From positions 49,994-113,993 of the forward strand of contig NZ_FMXM01000023.1 in NCBI RefSeq assembly GCF_900103325.1: a stretch of DNA of 64,000 nt, in the 5' to 3' direction. The stretch comes from Mesorhizobium qingshengii (GTDB taxonomy: Bacteria > Pseudomonadota > Alphaproteobacteria > Rhizobiales > Rhizobiaceae). A program made the translations under genes and the position numbers. Under the pieces are notes generated by a model that saw only the letters and a program-made list of their open reading frames with translations, was not told the origin of the DNA and ran no database searches. This document shows positions 7,188 through 15,974 of the stretch, piece by piece. Each line of letters starts with the position of its first letter. Position 1 is the stretch's first letter.

Positions 7188-9749
7188 TCAGGCCTCCAGC
7201 TGCGCCCGCCAGAATGGCTTCAGCAACTCCAGGCATGCCAGCACGGCAAATCCAGCCGCAAGCGTCAGCGCCAGATCGTCGAGATGCAGAGGTCCGAAGC
7301 GGAACAGATTGGTGGCAGATGGCCACAGGAGCGTCCCGCCCAGCATTGAAGCGACGGCCACGACAACGATCATGAGCGATCGGTTCGGCCTGATCAGGGC
7401 GGTCCGAAGCGATGCGCTGAAGGAGCGGTTGACAAAGATCAGTCCCACGATTGTCAGCACCAGCGAGAAAAACGTCAGAGCCCGGATTTCGTTCTCGGCC
7501 ATGCCCTGTTTCAGGGCGAACAGGTAAATGCCCGCGAGAAGCGCGAAGGCGAGCGTCCCCTGGACCAGCCCCCACCTGATCAACGCCCCGGAGAACAGTG
7601 GCGAGTCCGGATTGCGGGGCGGACGGCGCATGACATCGTCCTCCTCGCTTTCAGCCTCGAAAACCAGCGAGCACACGGGATCGATCACCATCTCCAGAAA
7701 GGCGATATGGATCGGCCCGAACAGGATCGGCAGGCCAAAAAGCAACGGCAGCAGCGAGAGGCCCGCGATCGGCACGTGGACCGCGAAGATGAACCCCATC
7801 GCCTTGCGCAGATTGTCGAAGATGCGGCGGCCAAGCCGAATTGCCTTGACGATTGAACCGAAATCGTCGTCGAGCAGGACGATCGACGACGCCTCGCGCG
7901 CGACGTCGGTGCCACGGCCACCCATGGCGATCCCGATATTGGCGGCCTTGAGCGACGGCGCGTCATTGACCCCGTCGCCCGTCATGGCGACGATTTCACC
8001 ACTCGCCTTCAGCGCGTTGACGATGCGAAGTTTCTGTTCGGGCATGATGCGCGCGAACACGGTTGCGGTCTTCAAGCGTCGTGCCAGCTCGTCGTCACCA
8101 AGCGCCTGCATCTCGCTTCCGGTCACGACGCTTTTGGCATCGAGGCCGGCCTGGCGCGCGATCATTTTGGCGGTTGCCGGATAGTCGCCGGTGATCATCA
8201 TCACCCTGATGCCGGCCGAACGGCAGTCGCTCACGGCTTCGGGAACACTCGCGCGCAGCGGATCCGTCAGGCCGACCAGCCCGAGAAATTCGAATTCGAA
8301 ATCGTGTTGCGTCTCCGGCAAGTCGGTGCCGCGATGAGACCCGCGGGCCACGCCGAGCACCCGCAACCCCTCGGTCGCCATGGCCTCGACCGAGCCCTTC
8401 AAGGCCTTGAAGTCCTTTGCGTTCAGATGGCATAGCGCCCCGATCGCCTCTGGCGCACCTTTTGCCGCAACCAGCGAATTGCCGTCGCCACCTGTCGATT
8501 GCCAGACATTCGACATCGCCAGCAGGCCGGGTCGAAGCGGATATGCATGGACCGGTCGCCAATCCGGATTGCCCAGAATGTCGTGCCTGGACAGCCGTTC
8601 CTTGCCGAGTTTGTGAAATGCGATCTCCATGGGGTCGAAAGGAATCTGGGCGCTGGCAAGCACACCCGTCTCGACCAGATCGGCGAATGCCGCCGGCAGG
8701 TCGGTGCCCGGCCTGTCCGCCATCCGAAACGACTTTCCATCCGCCGACCGAAGTTCGGCGATCGTCATCCGGTTCTCGGTGAGCGTGCCTGTCTTGTCGG
8801 TGCAGAGGATCGTCGCCGAGCCAAGCGTTTCGATCGCGGCGGCCCTGCGGGTCAGGACGCGCGCCTGTGATATGCGCCACGCACCCATGGCCATGAAGAT
8901 CGTCAGCACGACGGGAAACTCTTCCGGCAGCATGGACATGCCGAGCGCGATGCCCGCGAGCACGGCGTCAAGCCATCCGCCCCGCAGAAGCCCGTAAAGC
9001 AGGACCGCGACGACGCTGACCGCGCCGCCGACCAGTGCGAAAATGCGTACGACGCGCCGCATCTGTGCCTGCAGTCGCGGCGGTTCGGTCTCCATTGAAC
9101 TCAGCGAGTGCCCTATCTTGCCGATTTCACTTCGTGGCCCCGTCGCCAGGACTTCGCCCAGGCCTGAACCGCGAACGATCAGCGAACCCGAGAATATGAA
9201 AGGCAGGTCGTCGCCGCCTGGCCGGCTTTCGGTCAGTGGCGGGGCGCCGTCGGCGGCAATCTTTCGGACCGGCACGGATTCGCCGGTCAGCAGGGATTCG
9301 TCGCTCTGCAGATCCTGGCTCTGGACAAGCCTGGCATCGGCCGGCACCCGGTCACCTTCGCCGAGCACGACGAGATCCCCCCGAACAACCTCGCGACCGG
9401 CAATGCGCTTGCGTTCACCACCGCGTATGACCAGGGCGCGAGGGCTGGTGAGATCACGCAGCGCTTCCAGAACACGCTCGGTGCGCGTCTCCTGTATGAT
9501 GGTTATGCCGATCGACATCGTGGCGAAGGCCAGCAGGATCAGCGCTTCCTCCAGATTGCCCAGAATGAGATAGACAACGCCGCCGCCAAGCAGGAGCGCC
9601 AGCATCGGCTCGCGGATGACCTCGAAGGCAATCCGCAACGGCGTGCGCTGGTTGGACCTCGGCAGTTCGTTGTACCCCTCGGCGGCAAGCCTGGCTTGCG
9701 CCTCGGCCTCTGAAAGGCCGGGAAAGGGGTCTGTCGGCAACTCGGCCAT
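7188..9749 (-). CDS. Cation-transporting P-type ATPase
   Basis: An 853-residue P2-like ATPase. Visible landmarks: N-terminal cation-ATPase domain (1-60), actuator loop TGES (155-158), the membrane ion-site motif PEEFPV (275-280), phosphorylation site CTDKTGTLTE (Asp318), and hinge TGDGVNDAPSLK, followed by the usual C-terminal helices. The PEEFP motif instead of the PEGLP of calcium pumps, and the lack of heavy-metal CPC, point to a Ca2+/Mg2+/Mn2+-type or uncharacterised cation pump. It is convergent with the VIT1-like gene. Start MAELPTDPFP is the first ATG in frame. The transported ion cannot be fixed from sequence alone. Confidence 0.9.
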   Translation of the reverse strand: MAELPTDPFPGLSEAEAQARLAAEGYNELPRSNQRTPLRIAFEVIREPMLALLLGGGVVYLILGNLEEALILLAFATMSIGITIIQETRTERVLEALRDLTSPRALVIRGGERKRIAGREVVRGDLVVLGEGDRVPADARLVQSQDLQSDESLLTGESVPVRKIAADGAPPLTESRPGGDDLPFIFSGSLIVRGSGLGEVLATGPRSEIGKIGHSLSSMETEPPRLQAQMRRVVRIFALVGGAVSVVAVLLYGLLRGGWLDAVLAGIALGMSMLPEEFPVVLTIFMAMGAWRISQARVLTRRAAAIETLGSATILCTDKTGTLTENRMTIAELRSADGKSFRMADRPGTDLPAAFADLVETGVLASAQIPFDPMEIAFHKLGKERLSRHDILGNPDWRPVHAYPLRPGLLAMSNVWQSTGGDGNSLVAAKGAPEAIGALCHLNAKDFKALKGSVEAMATEGLRVLGVARGSHRGTDLPETQHDFEFEFLGLVGLTDPLRASVPEAVSDCRSAGIRVMMITGDYPATAKMIARQAGLDAKSVVTGSEMQALGDDELARRLKTATVFARIMPEQKLRIVNALKASGEIVAMTGDGVNDAPSLKAANIGIAMGGRGTDVAREASSIVLLDDDFGSIVKAIRLGRRIFDNLRKAMGFIFAVHVPIAGLSLLPLLFGLPILFGPIHIAFLEMVIDPVCSLVFEAESEEDDVMRRPPRNPDSPLFSGALIRWGLVQGTLAFALLAGIYLFALKQGMAENEIRALTFFSLVLTIVGLIFVNRSFSASLRTALIRPNRSLMIVVVAVASMLGGTLLWPSATNLFRFGPLHLDDLALTLAAGFAVLACLELLKPFWRAQLEA

Positions 9750-10116
9750 GTCAATTTCCCCTGGCGGCCGGTTCGACCGAAGTCATGGCCGGTTCAGCAC
9801 CCGCGTGCTTCGCGGCACCGATGCACAGCATCCATGCCGCGATTATGTCTCAGTGTGATAACAGGACCGCAAGCCTGAGATCGCCAGGAAACCAACAATA
9901 TCAACGTGCAAATTCCGGAATTTAAACTCCGGCCGATGCCCGACGAGCCTCACCGGTGAACGTCCGACTCAACGATAGCCTGGCGGCCGAGCCGAAACCT
10001 TGATCAAGAACAAGGACGAACCGCCGCGAGGTGACCGGCAATCGGATGCCGGATGATCCCTTGCGCCGTCGTTCGCGCCATCGCGCCGGCGGCCGCTTGC
10101 GATACCCGCGCCACCC
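9750..10116. other. 367-bp divergent intergenic region
   Basis: Upstream of both the P-type ATPase (minus) and the pseudouridine synthase (plus). It holds a 12-bp palindrome AATTCCGGAATT at about 9911-9922 and, at 10000-10013, a degenerate FNR-like dyad TTGAT-CAAG-AACAA, 250 bp from the ATPase start. I see no convincing small gene here. Confidence 0.4.
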
Positions 10117-10935
10117 ATGGCATCTGTCGACATCAAAGGGCCGATCCGAAACAAGATGACACCACGCCAGAAACAACCCGGAGGCAGGCCGCCCACCAGC
10201 AGGCCGCCCATCGGCAATACGGTGGCCGGCGTCAGCCTCAACCGCGCGCTGTCGAAACTTGGCCTGTGCTCGCGCACGCAGGCCGAGGTGCTGATCGCGG
10301 AAGGGCGCGTGAGGGTCGGTGGCAAGGTGGCGCGCAATGCCTCGCAGCGCGTCGACCTCAACCGCGACCGCATCGTCGTCGACGGTGAGCAGGTCGTTGC
10401 CGAGCGCAAGGTCTATCTGATGCTCAACAAGCCGCGCGGGCTGGTCACCACCCGCGACGACCCGCAGCAGCGCGACACCGTCTATGCTTGCCTGGAAGGG
10501 CTCGACCTGCCCTTCGTCTCGCCGGTCGGCCGCCTCGACAAGGCCAGCGAAGGCCTGCTGCTGATGACCAACGACACCCGCTTCGCCAACCGGCTGATGG
10601 ACCCGGCCTCGCATCTGCCCAAGACCTATCACGTGCAGGTCGGCACCGTGCCCGACGAAGCCATGCTGGATGCACTGCGCGCCGGCGTGACTGTCGACGG
10701 CGAGACCCTCACGACGAACGCGATCGAGCTGTTGCGCAGCGGCGGCCGCACCGCATGGCTGGAGATCGTGCTCGACGAGGGCCGCAACCGCCACATCCGG
10801 CGCCTGCTCGCCGCCCATGACATCGAGGTCAAGCGCCTGATCCGCATCGCCATCGGCCGCCTGCGGCTCGGCGACCTCGCCAAGGGCACCGCGCGGCATT
10901 TGACGCCGGAGGAGCTGGTGTTGGTGGGCGGGTAA
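10117..10935 (+). CDS. RsuA/RluB-family pseudouridine synthase
   Basis: A 272-residue enzyme that isomerises uridine to pseudouridine in ribosomal RNA. An S4 RNA-binding domain (about 40-85, SLNRALSKLGLCSRTQAEVL) is followed by the catalytic domain with the family motif GRLDKASEGLLLMTND, whose Asp is the nucleophile, and by the RNA-contacting GRNRHIRRLL near the C-terminus. Subfamily is RsuA/RluB/RluE/RluF; which uridine is modified cannot be told. The first 35 residues are low complexity; ATG 10156 is an alternative start and neither has a strong ribosome site. Confidence 0.85.
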   Translation: MASVDIKGPIRNKMTPRQKQPGGRPPTSRPPIGNTVAGVSLNRALSKLGLCSRTQAEVLIAEGRVRVGGKVARNASQRVDLNRDRIVVDGEQVVAERKVYLMLNKPRGLVTTRDDPQQRDTVYACLEGLDLPFVSPVGRLDKASEGLLLMTNDTRFANRLMDPASHLPKTYHVQVGTVPDEAMLDALRAGVTVDGETLTTNAIELLRSGGRTAWLEIVLDEGRNRHIRRLLAAHDIEVKRLIRIAIGRLRLGDLAKGTARHLTPEELVLVGG

Positions 10936-10957
10936 CCTGCCGCCTGTCTGGCCCGCA

Positions 10958-10979
10958 TCCTGACGGGAAGCTGTCAGGA
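10958..10979. other. Hairpin after the pseudouridine synthase gene
   Basis: Perfect 7-bp inverted repeat TCCTGAC / GTCAGGA around an 8-base loop, 22 bp after the stop codon. No T-run follows, so it is a possible weak terminator or processing signal. Confidence 0.35.
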
Positions 10980-11040
10980 GGGCTCGTTTATAGATCGCTG
11001 ATGGGTCCGGTCGTGGCTCCAGCAATCAGGGAACAATGCG

Positions 11041-11442
11041 ATGAATTTCGTCTCCGTCCGCATCATCACGTCCGACGTTCAGCGCCTGGTGCGCTTCTAC
11101 GGTGAGATTACGGGCATGCCCGTGACCATGTACACGGAAGACTTCGCGGAACTGGTGACGCCGGCCTGCACGTTGGCGATCGGCAGCACGCGCACCTTGA
11201 TGCTGTTCGGAGGCGACATCGCCCGTCCCGCCGACAACCACACCGCCATCATCGAGTTCCGTGTCGGCGACGTCGATGCGGAATTCGCCAGGCTGTCGGA
11301 CGTCCTCAAGGACGCAACCGTGCAGAAGCCGACCACCATGCCCTGGGGCAACCGCTCGCTGCTGTTCCGCGACCCGGACGGCAATCTGGTCAACTTCTTC
11401 ACGCCCGTCACCGCCGAAGCGATCAGGAAGTTCGACAAATAG
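11041..11442 (+). CDS. VOC-family (glyoxalase/dioxygenase fold) protein
   Basis: A 133-residue vicinal-oxygen-chelate protein with one pair of beta-alpha-beta-beta-beta modules: VRIITSDVQRLVRFYGEITG at the start and LFRDPDGNLVNFFTP at the end, the latter containing the typical C-terminal metal-ligand position of the family. Substrate is unknown; members include glyoxalases, bleomycin-type resistance proteins and small dioxygenases. It stands alone, convergent with the phosphatase gene. Confidence 0.8.
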   Translation: MNFVSVRIITSDVQRLVRFYGEITGMPVTMYTEDFAELVTPACTLAIGSTRTLMLFGGDIARPADNHTAIIEFRVGDVDAEFARLSDVLKDATVQKPTTMPWGNRSLLFRDPDGNLVNFFTPVTAEAIRKFDK

Positions 11443-11476
11443 TACTGAACCGGCCGGCGCCCGGGCAGAACTGGCC

Positions 11477-12058
11477 CTACTGCTGGTTCCACTCACGAAT
11501 GACGGGCTCGGCCAGATCATGCTCGTAGCCGAGCACGCTGATGCTGGCCGTATCGAGCACGAACAGGGCGCCGCCTTCGGGCGGCAGGCCGACCCAGCGC
11601 GCCGCCAGCACGCGCAGGAAATGCGCGCTGGAAAACACCAGTATGTCGGCATTCGCCTTGCGCAATTCCGCGATGATCCTGTCCGCCCGGGCGCCGACAT
11701 CGGCCGCCATCTCGCCCTGCGGACAGCCATCGCGGAACACGGTCCAGCCCGGCCGCTCGGCCAGGATCTGCTTGGTCGTCAGCCCCTCATAGGCGCCGTA
11801 ATCCCACTCCTGCAGATCGTCCTTCTTGACGGTTTCAGCGCCGAAGCCGGCGAGCACGCTGGTGTTATAGGCGCGCTGCGACGGGCTCGACCACACGGCT
11901 GAGAACGACAGGCCTTTCAGGCGATCCGCGACGCCCCGCGCCGCCGCCTCGCCGGCCGGCGTCATCGGTATGTCGGTACGGCCGGTGTGCTGCCCCGAAA
12001 GGCTCCACGCCGTCTCGCCATGCCGGACAAGGTGGATCTGCGGAAACGCGCTGCTCAT
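11477..12058 (-). CDS. Histidine phosphatase (phosphoglycerate mutase-like) protein
   Basis: A 193-residue branch-1 histidine phosphatase. The catalytic LVRHGETAWS stands at residues 9-18, with Arg and His as the phosphate pocket and nucleophile; the acid motif EWDYGAYEG (about 85) and the second catalytic His in FSSAHFLRVLAARW follow. Physiological substrate is not predictable; small phosphatases of this type act on sugar phosphates and similar molecules. Start at 12058 has GAAAGG before it. It lies 28 bp after the TSUP permease gene and is probably its operon partner. Confidence 0.88.
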   Translation of the reverse strand: MSSAFPQIHLVRHGETAWSLSGQHTGRTDIPMTPAGEAAARGVADRLKGLSFSAVWSSPSQRAYNTSVLAGFGAETVKKDDLQEWDYGAYEGLTTKQILAERPGWTVFRDGCPQGEMAADVGARADRIIAELRKANADILVFSSAHFLRVLAARWVGLPPEGGALFVLDTASISVLGYEHDLAEPVIREWNQQ

Positions 12059-12086
12059 GCGATGCCTTTCGTTGCTGCTTCCAGCT

Positions 12087-12836
12087 TTAGCGCAGCGCCT
12101 CCAGCGAAAGATAGAGGCCGAGCGCCAGCAGCCCGGCAAGGAACACCGTGCGGAAGGTCTCGACGCTCATCCGCTGGCGCAGCGCCTGGCCGATGAACAT
12201 GCCGGCCAGCGCCGGCGCCAATGCCGCGATCGACCCCGCCAGCTGCGCCGTCGGCGACGCGAAGGCGCCTTCCCTCAACAACCCGATGGCAAGGGCCGCT
12301 GTCGACACGGTGAAGGACAGGCCGAGCGCCTGGATCAGGTCTTCCCTGTCCAGCCGCAGCGATTGCAGATAGGGCACGGCCGGAATGACGAAGACGCCGG
12401 TGGCGCCGGTGACCAGCCCGGTCGCCACGCCGACCAGCGGCGACAGCCAGGCCTCGTGGTGCGCCGGCGTGGCGAAGCGGGCCCTGGCCAGTCCGACGAT
12501 GGCATAAAGCACCAGCGCCACGCCGAGCCCCGCCGAGGCCACGCCCGCATGCGTGCCGTTGAGCAGGCCCGCGCCGGCGACGGTGCCGAACACGACCCCG
12601 GCCATCATCGTCCACAGCCGCTTGCACAGGCCGCCGAAGGATGGGCCGGTCAACAATTGCCACAGGTTCGTGACCAGCGACGGGATCAGCAGCAGCGCGG
12701 CGGCCTCGGCTGGCGGCATCGTCACCGCCAGCAGCCCCATCGCCACGGTCGGCAGGCCCATGCCGACGACGCCCTTGACGAAGCCGGCGGCGAGGAAGAC
12801 GACGCCGACCCAGGCAATGACACCGGCGCTCAGCAT
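12087..12836 (-). CDS. TSUP (TauE/SafE) family sulfite/anion permease
   Basis: A 249-residue membrane protein with 7-8 hydrophobic segments, starting MLSAGVIAWVGVVFLAAGFV. The TauE/SafE family signature is visible as two GxGxP-like repeats: GVVGMGLPTVAMGLL near the start and GVATGLVTGATGVFVIPAVP in the middle. Members export sulfite, sulfoacetate or other organic anions. It follows a small membrane protein gene by 21 bp and is divergent from a LysR gene that probably regulates it. Confidence 0.88.
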   Translation of the reverse strand: MLSAGVIAWVGVVFLAAGFVKGVVGMGLPTVAMGLLAVTMPPAEAAALLLIPSLVTNLWQLLTGPSFGGLCKRLWTMMAGVVFGTVAGAGLLNGTHAGVASAGLGVALVLYAIVGLARARFATPAHHEAWLSPLVGVATGLVTGATGVFVIPAVPYLQSLRLDREDLIQALGLSFTVSTAALAIGLLREGAFASPTAQLAGSIAALAPALAGMFIGQALRQRMSVETFRTVFLAGLLALGLYLSLEALR

Positions 12837-12857
12837 GATCGCTCTCTCAGGATAGGA

Positions 12858-13061
12858 TCAATCATGCAGCAGCATGTCGGTGGCATCGGCATCCGGGCTG
12901 GGTTTTATCGGCGCGGCATCGCGGCTGACGGGAGCAACCGCCGTCGCGCATCCTCGCGGGCCCGGCTCCGCCCGCGCCGCCGCAAGGCAGGCCACGGCGA
13001 CGGCCAGCACGATCGCCATGCCTTCAAGAATGCCGGACCGGCCAGAAGCTCGTTCGCTCAT
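12858..13061 (-). CDS. Small membrane/exported protein, 67 residues
   Basis: ATG 13061 is preceded by a strong ribosome site (GGAGGT). The product begins MSERASGRSGILEGMAIVLA and contains one hydrophobic segment (about 14-31, MAIVLAVAVACLAAARA) that can be an anchor or signal peptide, followed by a 35-residue polar tail. No family recognised. First gene of the operon with the TSUP permease and phosphatase, divergent from the LysR gene. Confidence 0.55.
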   Translation of the reverse strand: MSERASGRSGILEGMAIVLAVAVACLAAARAEPGPRGCATAVAPVSRDAAPIKPSPDADATDMLLHD

Positions 13062-13177
13062 CGCACACCTCCATCGCAAATGGTTTGACGAAGATGCCGG
13101 CCGGCCACAATGTGGAAATTGCGGTACCAGCCTTCGGCCTGGACGAAGGCTGATGGAGATAGCGGGAGGCAAAAAAG

Positions 13178-14053
13178 ATGCGCTTCGATCTGGTTGATCT
13201 CCGACTGTTCCTGCTGGTGGCCGAGCGCGGCAGCATCACCCATGGCGCCGAACTTGCCGGGCTCGCGCTCGCCTCGGCCAGCGCCCGCATCAAGGGCATG
13301 GAGGAGCGCCTCGGCGCGCCGCTGCTGGAGCGCCGCCGCCGTGGCGTGGTGCCGACGGCGGCCGGACAGGCCCTGCTGCACCATGCCAGGGCGGTGCAGA
13401 ACCAGATCGAGGCGATGACCGGCGACCTCGGCGCCTATGCCGAGGGCCTGCGCGCCCGCGTGCGGCTCGCCGCCAACACCGCCGCCACGGCCGAACTCCT
13501 GCGCGACACCCTGCCGGCCTTCCTTGTCGCGCATCCCCGCATCGACATCGATCTCGACGAGCGCCCCAGCCACGAGATCGCTGAAATGGTGGCCAGCGGC
13601 GCCGCCGACCTCGGCATCGCCGCGACCTGGGCCGGCCTTGCGCATCTCGAGCAGAAGCCGTTCTTCGTCGATCGGCTGGTGGTGATCGCCGCGCGCAACT
13701 GGCCCGGCCTCGAAGGCCGGCGCACCGCCAGCCTTTCTGATGTGCTCGGCGAGTCCTTCGTCGGCCTGAGCACCGGCCATGCGCTGCAGGAGCACATCAC
13801 GCGCCAGGCCGCCCGCCTTGGCGGCCATCTGCATGTCCGCATCCGCGTGCCCGGCCTCGACAATGTCTGCCGGCTCGTCGCGCAAGGCGCCGGCATCGCC
13901 ATCGTGCCGGAAAGTGCCGCGCGCCGCTCGGCCCGCACGCTGCGCGGCCTGCGGCTCACCGACGACTGGGCGACGCGCCAGCTCAACCTCTGCGCCCGCC
14001 GCTTCGACGAACTGACGCCGCAGGCAAAATTGCTCGCCGCCGCACTGGCCTGA
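13178..14053 (+). CDS. LysR-family transcriptional regulator
   Basis: A 291-residue LysR protein. The N-terminal winged helix-turn-helix is clear (LRLFLLVAERGSITHGAELAG region, about 4-60), followed by the periplasmic-binding-protein-like effector domain (about 90-290). It is transcribed away from the small protein-TSUP-phosphatase operon, the classic arrangement for a LysR activator and its target. The effector is unknown; an anion handled by the permease is plausible. Confidence 0.92.
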   Translation: MRFDLVDLRLFLLVAERGSITHGAELAGLALASASARIKGMEERLGAPLLERRRRGVVPTAAGQALLHHARAVQNQIEAMTGDLGAYAEGLRARVRLAANTAATAELLRDTLPAFLVAHPRIDIDLDERPSHEIAEMVASGAADLGIAATWAGLAHLEQKPFFVDRLVVIAARNWPGLEGRRTASLSDVLGESFVGLSTGHALQEHITRQAARLGGHLHVRIRVPGLDNVCRLVAQGAGIAIVPESAARRSARTLRGLRLTDDWATRQLNLCARRFDELTPQAKLLAAALA

Positions 14054-14178
14054 AGCCGAGCCAGCGCCCGCAACCGCGCGCGGGCAGCGCCGACATATCC
14101 CCATCAGCGTGGAATCATTGCCTTGCTTTTCAAAAATCCGTGACATAGCTTGTTTGCATATAGGCAAAGAAATTGCCG

Positions 14179-14715
14179 ATGTTTTTTCTCTTTGTGAAAG
14201 ACTTACCTTTGCGGGAACATCTCGATCTGACTGACCGGCGGCTGGTCAAACAGCTGTCGCAGGACGCGCAACCGGGCATCAACCGCATCGCCGAGATATT
14301 GGCGATTTCGGTGCCGACGGTGCGCTCGCGGCTGCGCAATTTGCTCGACCGCAACCTGCTCAAGATCGTCGGGCTGCTGAACCTGACCGAGCGCCCCGAG
14401 CTGATCTCGGCCATTGTCGGCATCAATGCCCAGGGGCGCGGCCGGGCCCGCGAGCTGGCGCAGCGGATTTCCGAACTGCCCTTCGTCAATTCGGCTTCGG
14501 TGGTCACCGGGCGCTTCGACATCATCGTCGACGTGACCGTGGCCGGTGACGTCGCCGACCTCTACCGCGTCACCAGCGAGCTGATCCCGGGCGCCGGCGA
14601 GCCGGGCGAAGTCGTGCGCAGCGAGACCTTCGTCGTCATGGCGTCCTGCAACAAATGGGTCAGCCTGCCCGAAGGCTGCTGGTCGGACGACAGCGTCCGC
14701 AAGGAGCCGGCATGA
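14179..14715 (+). CDS. Lrp/AsnC-family transcriptional regulator
   Basis: A 178-residue Lrp-type regulator: N-terminal helix-turn-helix (QDAQPGINRIAEILAISVPT and following, about 25-60) and a C-terminal RAM/ACT-like ligand domain (about 75-160, ending in SETFVVMASCNKWVSLPEG). ATG 14179 is chosen; a TTG six bases earlier and a GTG slightly later are also possible. Its stop overlaps the ATG of the dehydrogenase gene, so it is co-transcribed with the enzyme and, probably, with the amino-acid transporter. The likely effector is the transported amino acid. Confidence 0.88.
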   Translation: MFFLFVKDLPLREHLDLTDRRLVKQLSQDAQPGINRIAEILAISVPTVRSRLRNLLDRNLLKIVGLLNLTERPELISAIVGINAQGRGRARELAQRISELPFVNSASVVTGRFDIIVDVTVAGDVADLYRVTSELIPGAGEPGEVVRSETFVVMASCNKWVSLPEGCWSDDSVRKEPA

Positions 14716-15872
14716 AGATCGCGGTTCTCGGAGGCCTCGGCCTGCAAGGCCGGGCGGCGATCGCCGATCTCGTCGCCAGCGGTGTCGAGGAAGTGGTTTG
14801 CGTCGACACGGCACCTGATGGCCCGGCCCGGCTTGGCGGCCTGACCGACCTTGCCCGCGTGCGCTTCGTTGTGCCCGAGGGCGCGATCGGCCCGGCCGTG
14901 GCCGGCGTGCTGGCGGATGTCGACGCCGTCATCGACCTGTTGCCGCAGCCGCTGATGCGCGAGGCGGTCCAGGCCGCGATCGCGACGCGCACGCCGCTAG
15001 TCACCACCAATTACGGCAAGGCCATCGCCGATTTGGCGCCGGCCGCCGAACAGGCCGGCGTCTCGATCATGACCGAATGCGGGCTCGACCCCGGCATCGA
15101 CCTGGTGCTCTACGCGCGCGCCGCGAAGCAGTTCGACTCCATCACCGCCATCGATTCCTATTGCGGCGGCATCCCCGAGCCGAAGGCGATGGCCAAGCCG
15201 CTGTGCTACAAAGTGAGCTGGAACTTCGACATGGTCCTGGTCAGCCAGAACCGCGACAGCGTGATGATCGAGGACGGCGAGCGGGTCGCCGTGCCGGCCG
15301 CCCGGCAGCACGACAATCATTTCATCCACGAGATCGAGGTCGCCGGTCTGGGCAGGCTGGAGGCCTTCCCCAATGGCGATGCGCTGCACTACGTCGAGAT
15401 GCTTTCCACCGCCAAGGGGCTGCGCCGCTCGGGCCGCTATACGCTGCGCTGGCCCGGATGGTCGGCGTTCTGGGCGCCGCTGAAGGAGCTCGGTTTCCTG
15501 TCCGAGGACAAGGTGGCCGGCACCACTATCAGCCCGCGCGAATTCCTCGGCCGGCTGCTCGGGCCGCAACTGCAATATGGCCCCGGCGAAAAGGACCTTT
15601 GCGTGATGCGCAATGTCTTCTCCGGCCTCGAGGGCGGCCGCGCCAAGACGGTGACGTCGGACCTGATCATCGAGCGCGACCTGGCTTCGGGCCTGTTCGG
15701 CATGAGCCTCGGCGTCGGCTATCCCGCCAGCATCGTGGCGCAGATGCTGGCGCGGCGCGAGATCACCACACCAGGCTTGCTCAACCCGCTGCTGCATGTG
15801 CCCGATGGACCATTCTTCGACCAACTGGCCAAGCGCGGCATCAAGGTTGCCGAGACGGTGGCCTGGTACTGA
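14712..15872 (+). CDS. Saccharopine dehydrogenase-like oxidoreductase
   Basis: A 386-residue protein of the saccharopine dehydrogenase / carboxynorspermidine reductase superfamily. The Rossmann motif GGLGLQGRAAIADL (7-20) binds NAD(P); DLLPQPLMREAVQAAI and TECGLDPGIDLVLYARAAK are typical of the family's substrate half. Start 14712 overlaps the Lrp gene stop (ATGA). Neighbouring amino-acid transport genes and a ureohydrolase suggest a role in catabolism of a basic amino acid or a related polyamine, but the exact reaction is not known. Confidence 0.82.
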   Translation: MKIAVLGGLGLQGRAAIADLVASGVEEVVCVDTAPDGPARLGGLTDLARVRFVVPEGAIGPAVAGVLADVDAVIDLLPQPLMREAVQAAIATRTPLVTTNYGKAIADLAPAAEQAGVSIMTECGLDPGIDLVLYARAAKQFDSITAIDSYCGGIPEPKAMAKPLCYKVSWNFDMVLVSQNRDSVMIEDGERVAVPAARQHDNHFIHEIEVAGLGRLEAFPNGDALHYVEMLSTAKGLRRSGRYTLRWPGWSAFWAPLKELGFLSEDKVAGTTISPREFLGRLLGPQLQYGPGEKDLCVMRNVFSGLEGGRAKTVTSDLIIERDLASGLFGMSLGVGYPASIVAQMLARREITTPGLLNPLLHVPDGPFFDQLAKRGIKVAETVAWY

Positions 15873-15886
15873 GGAGACAGATTTTC

Positions 15887-15920
15887 GAACGGTGGCCGCC
15901 GGCAATGGCGCCCGCCGTTC
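15887..15920. other. Intercistronic hairpin before the binding-protein gene
   Basis: GAACGGTGG and CCGCCGTTC can pair over 9 bp (one G-T wobble) around a 16-base loop, between the dehydrogenase stop and the start of the solute-binding protein. An A-run, not a T-run, follows on the coding strand, so it is not a standard terminator; it may protect or separate the mRNA segments. Confidence 0.4.
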
Positions 15921-15974
15921 AAAAAAGGAGCCCAAGGGAATCCGCGGGCAAACAACAACAGGGAGGAATGCCAC

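Noticed and set aside
7188..9749. Several plus-strand frames opposite the P-type ATPase (for example 7528-8184 and 9043-9573)
   Set aside because: Antisense frames of a clear gene, Ser/Arg-rich, no ribosome sites or families.
15887..15920. Rho-independent terminator before the amino-acid binding-protein gene
   Set aside because: The stem is followed by an A-run rather than a T-run on the coding strand, so it would not terminate transcription in the operon direction.
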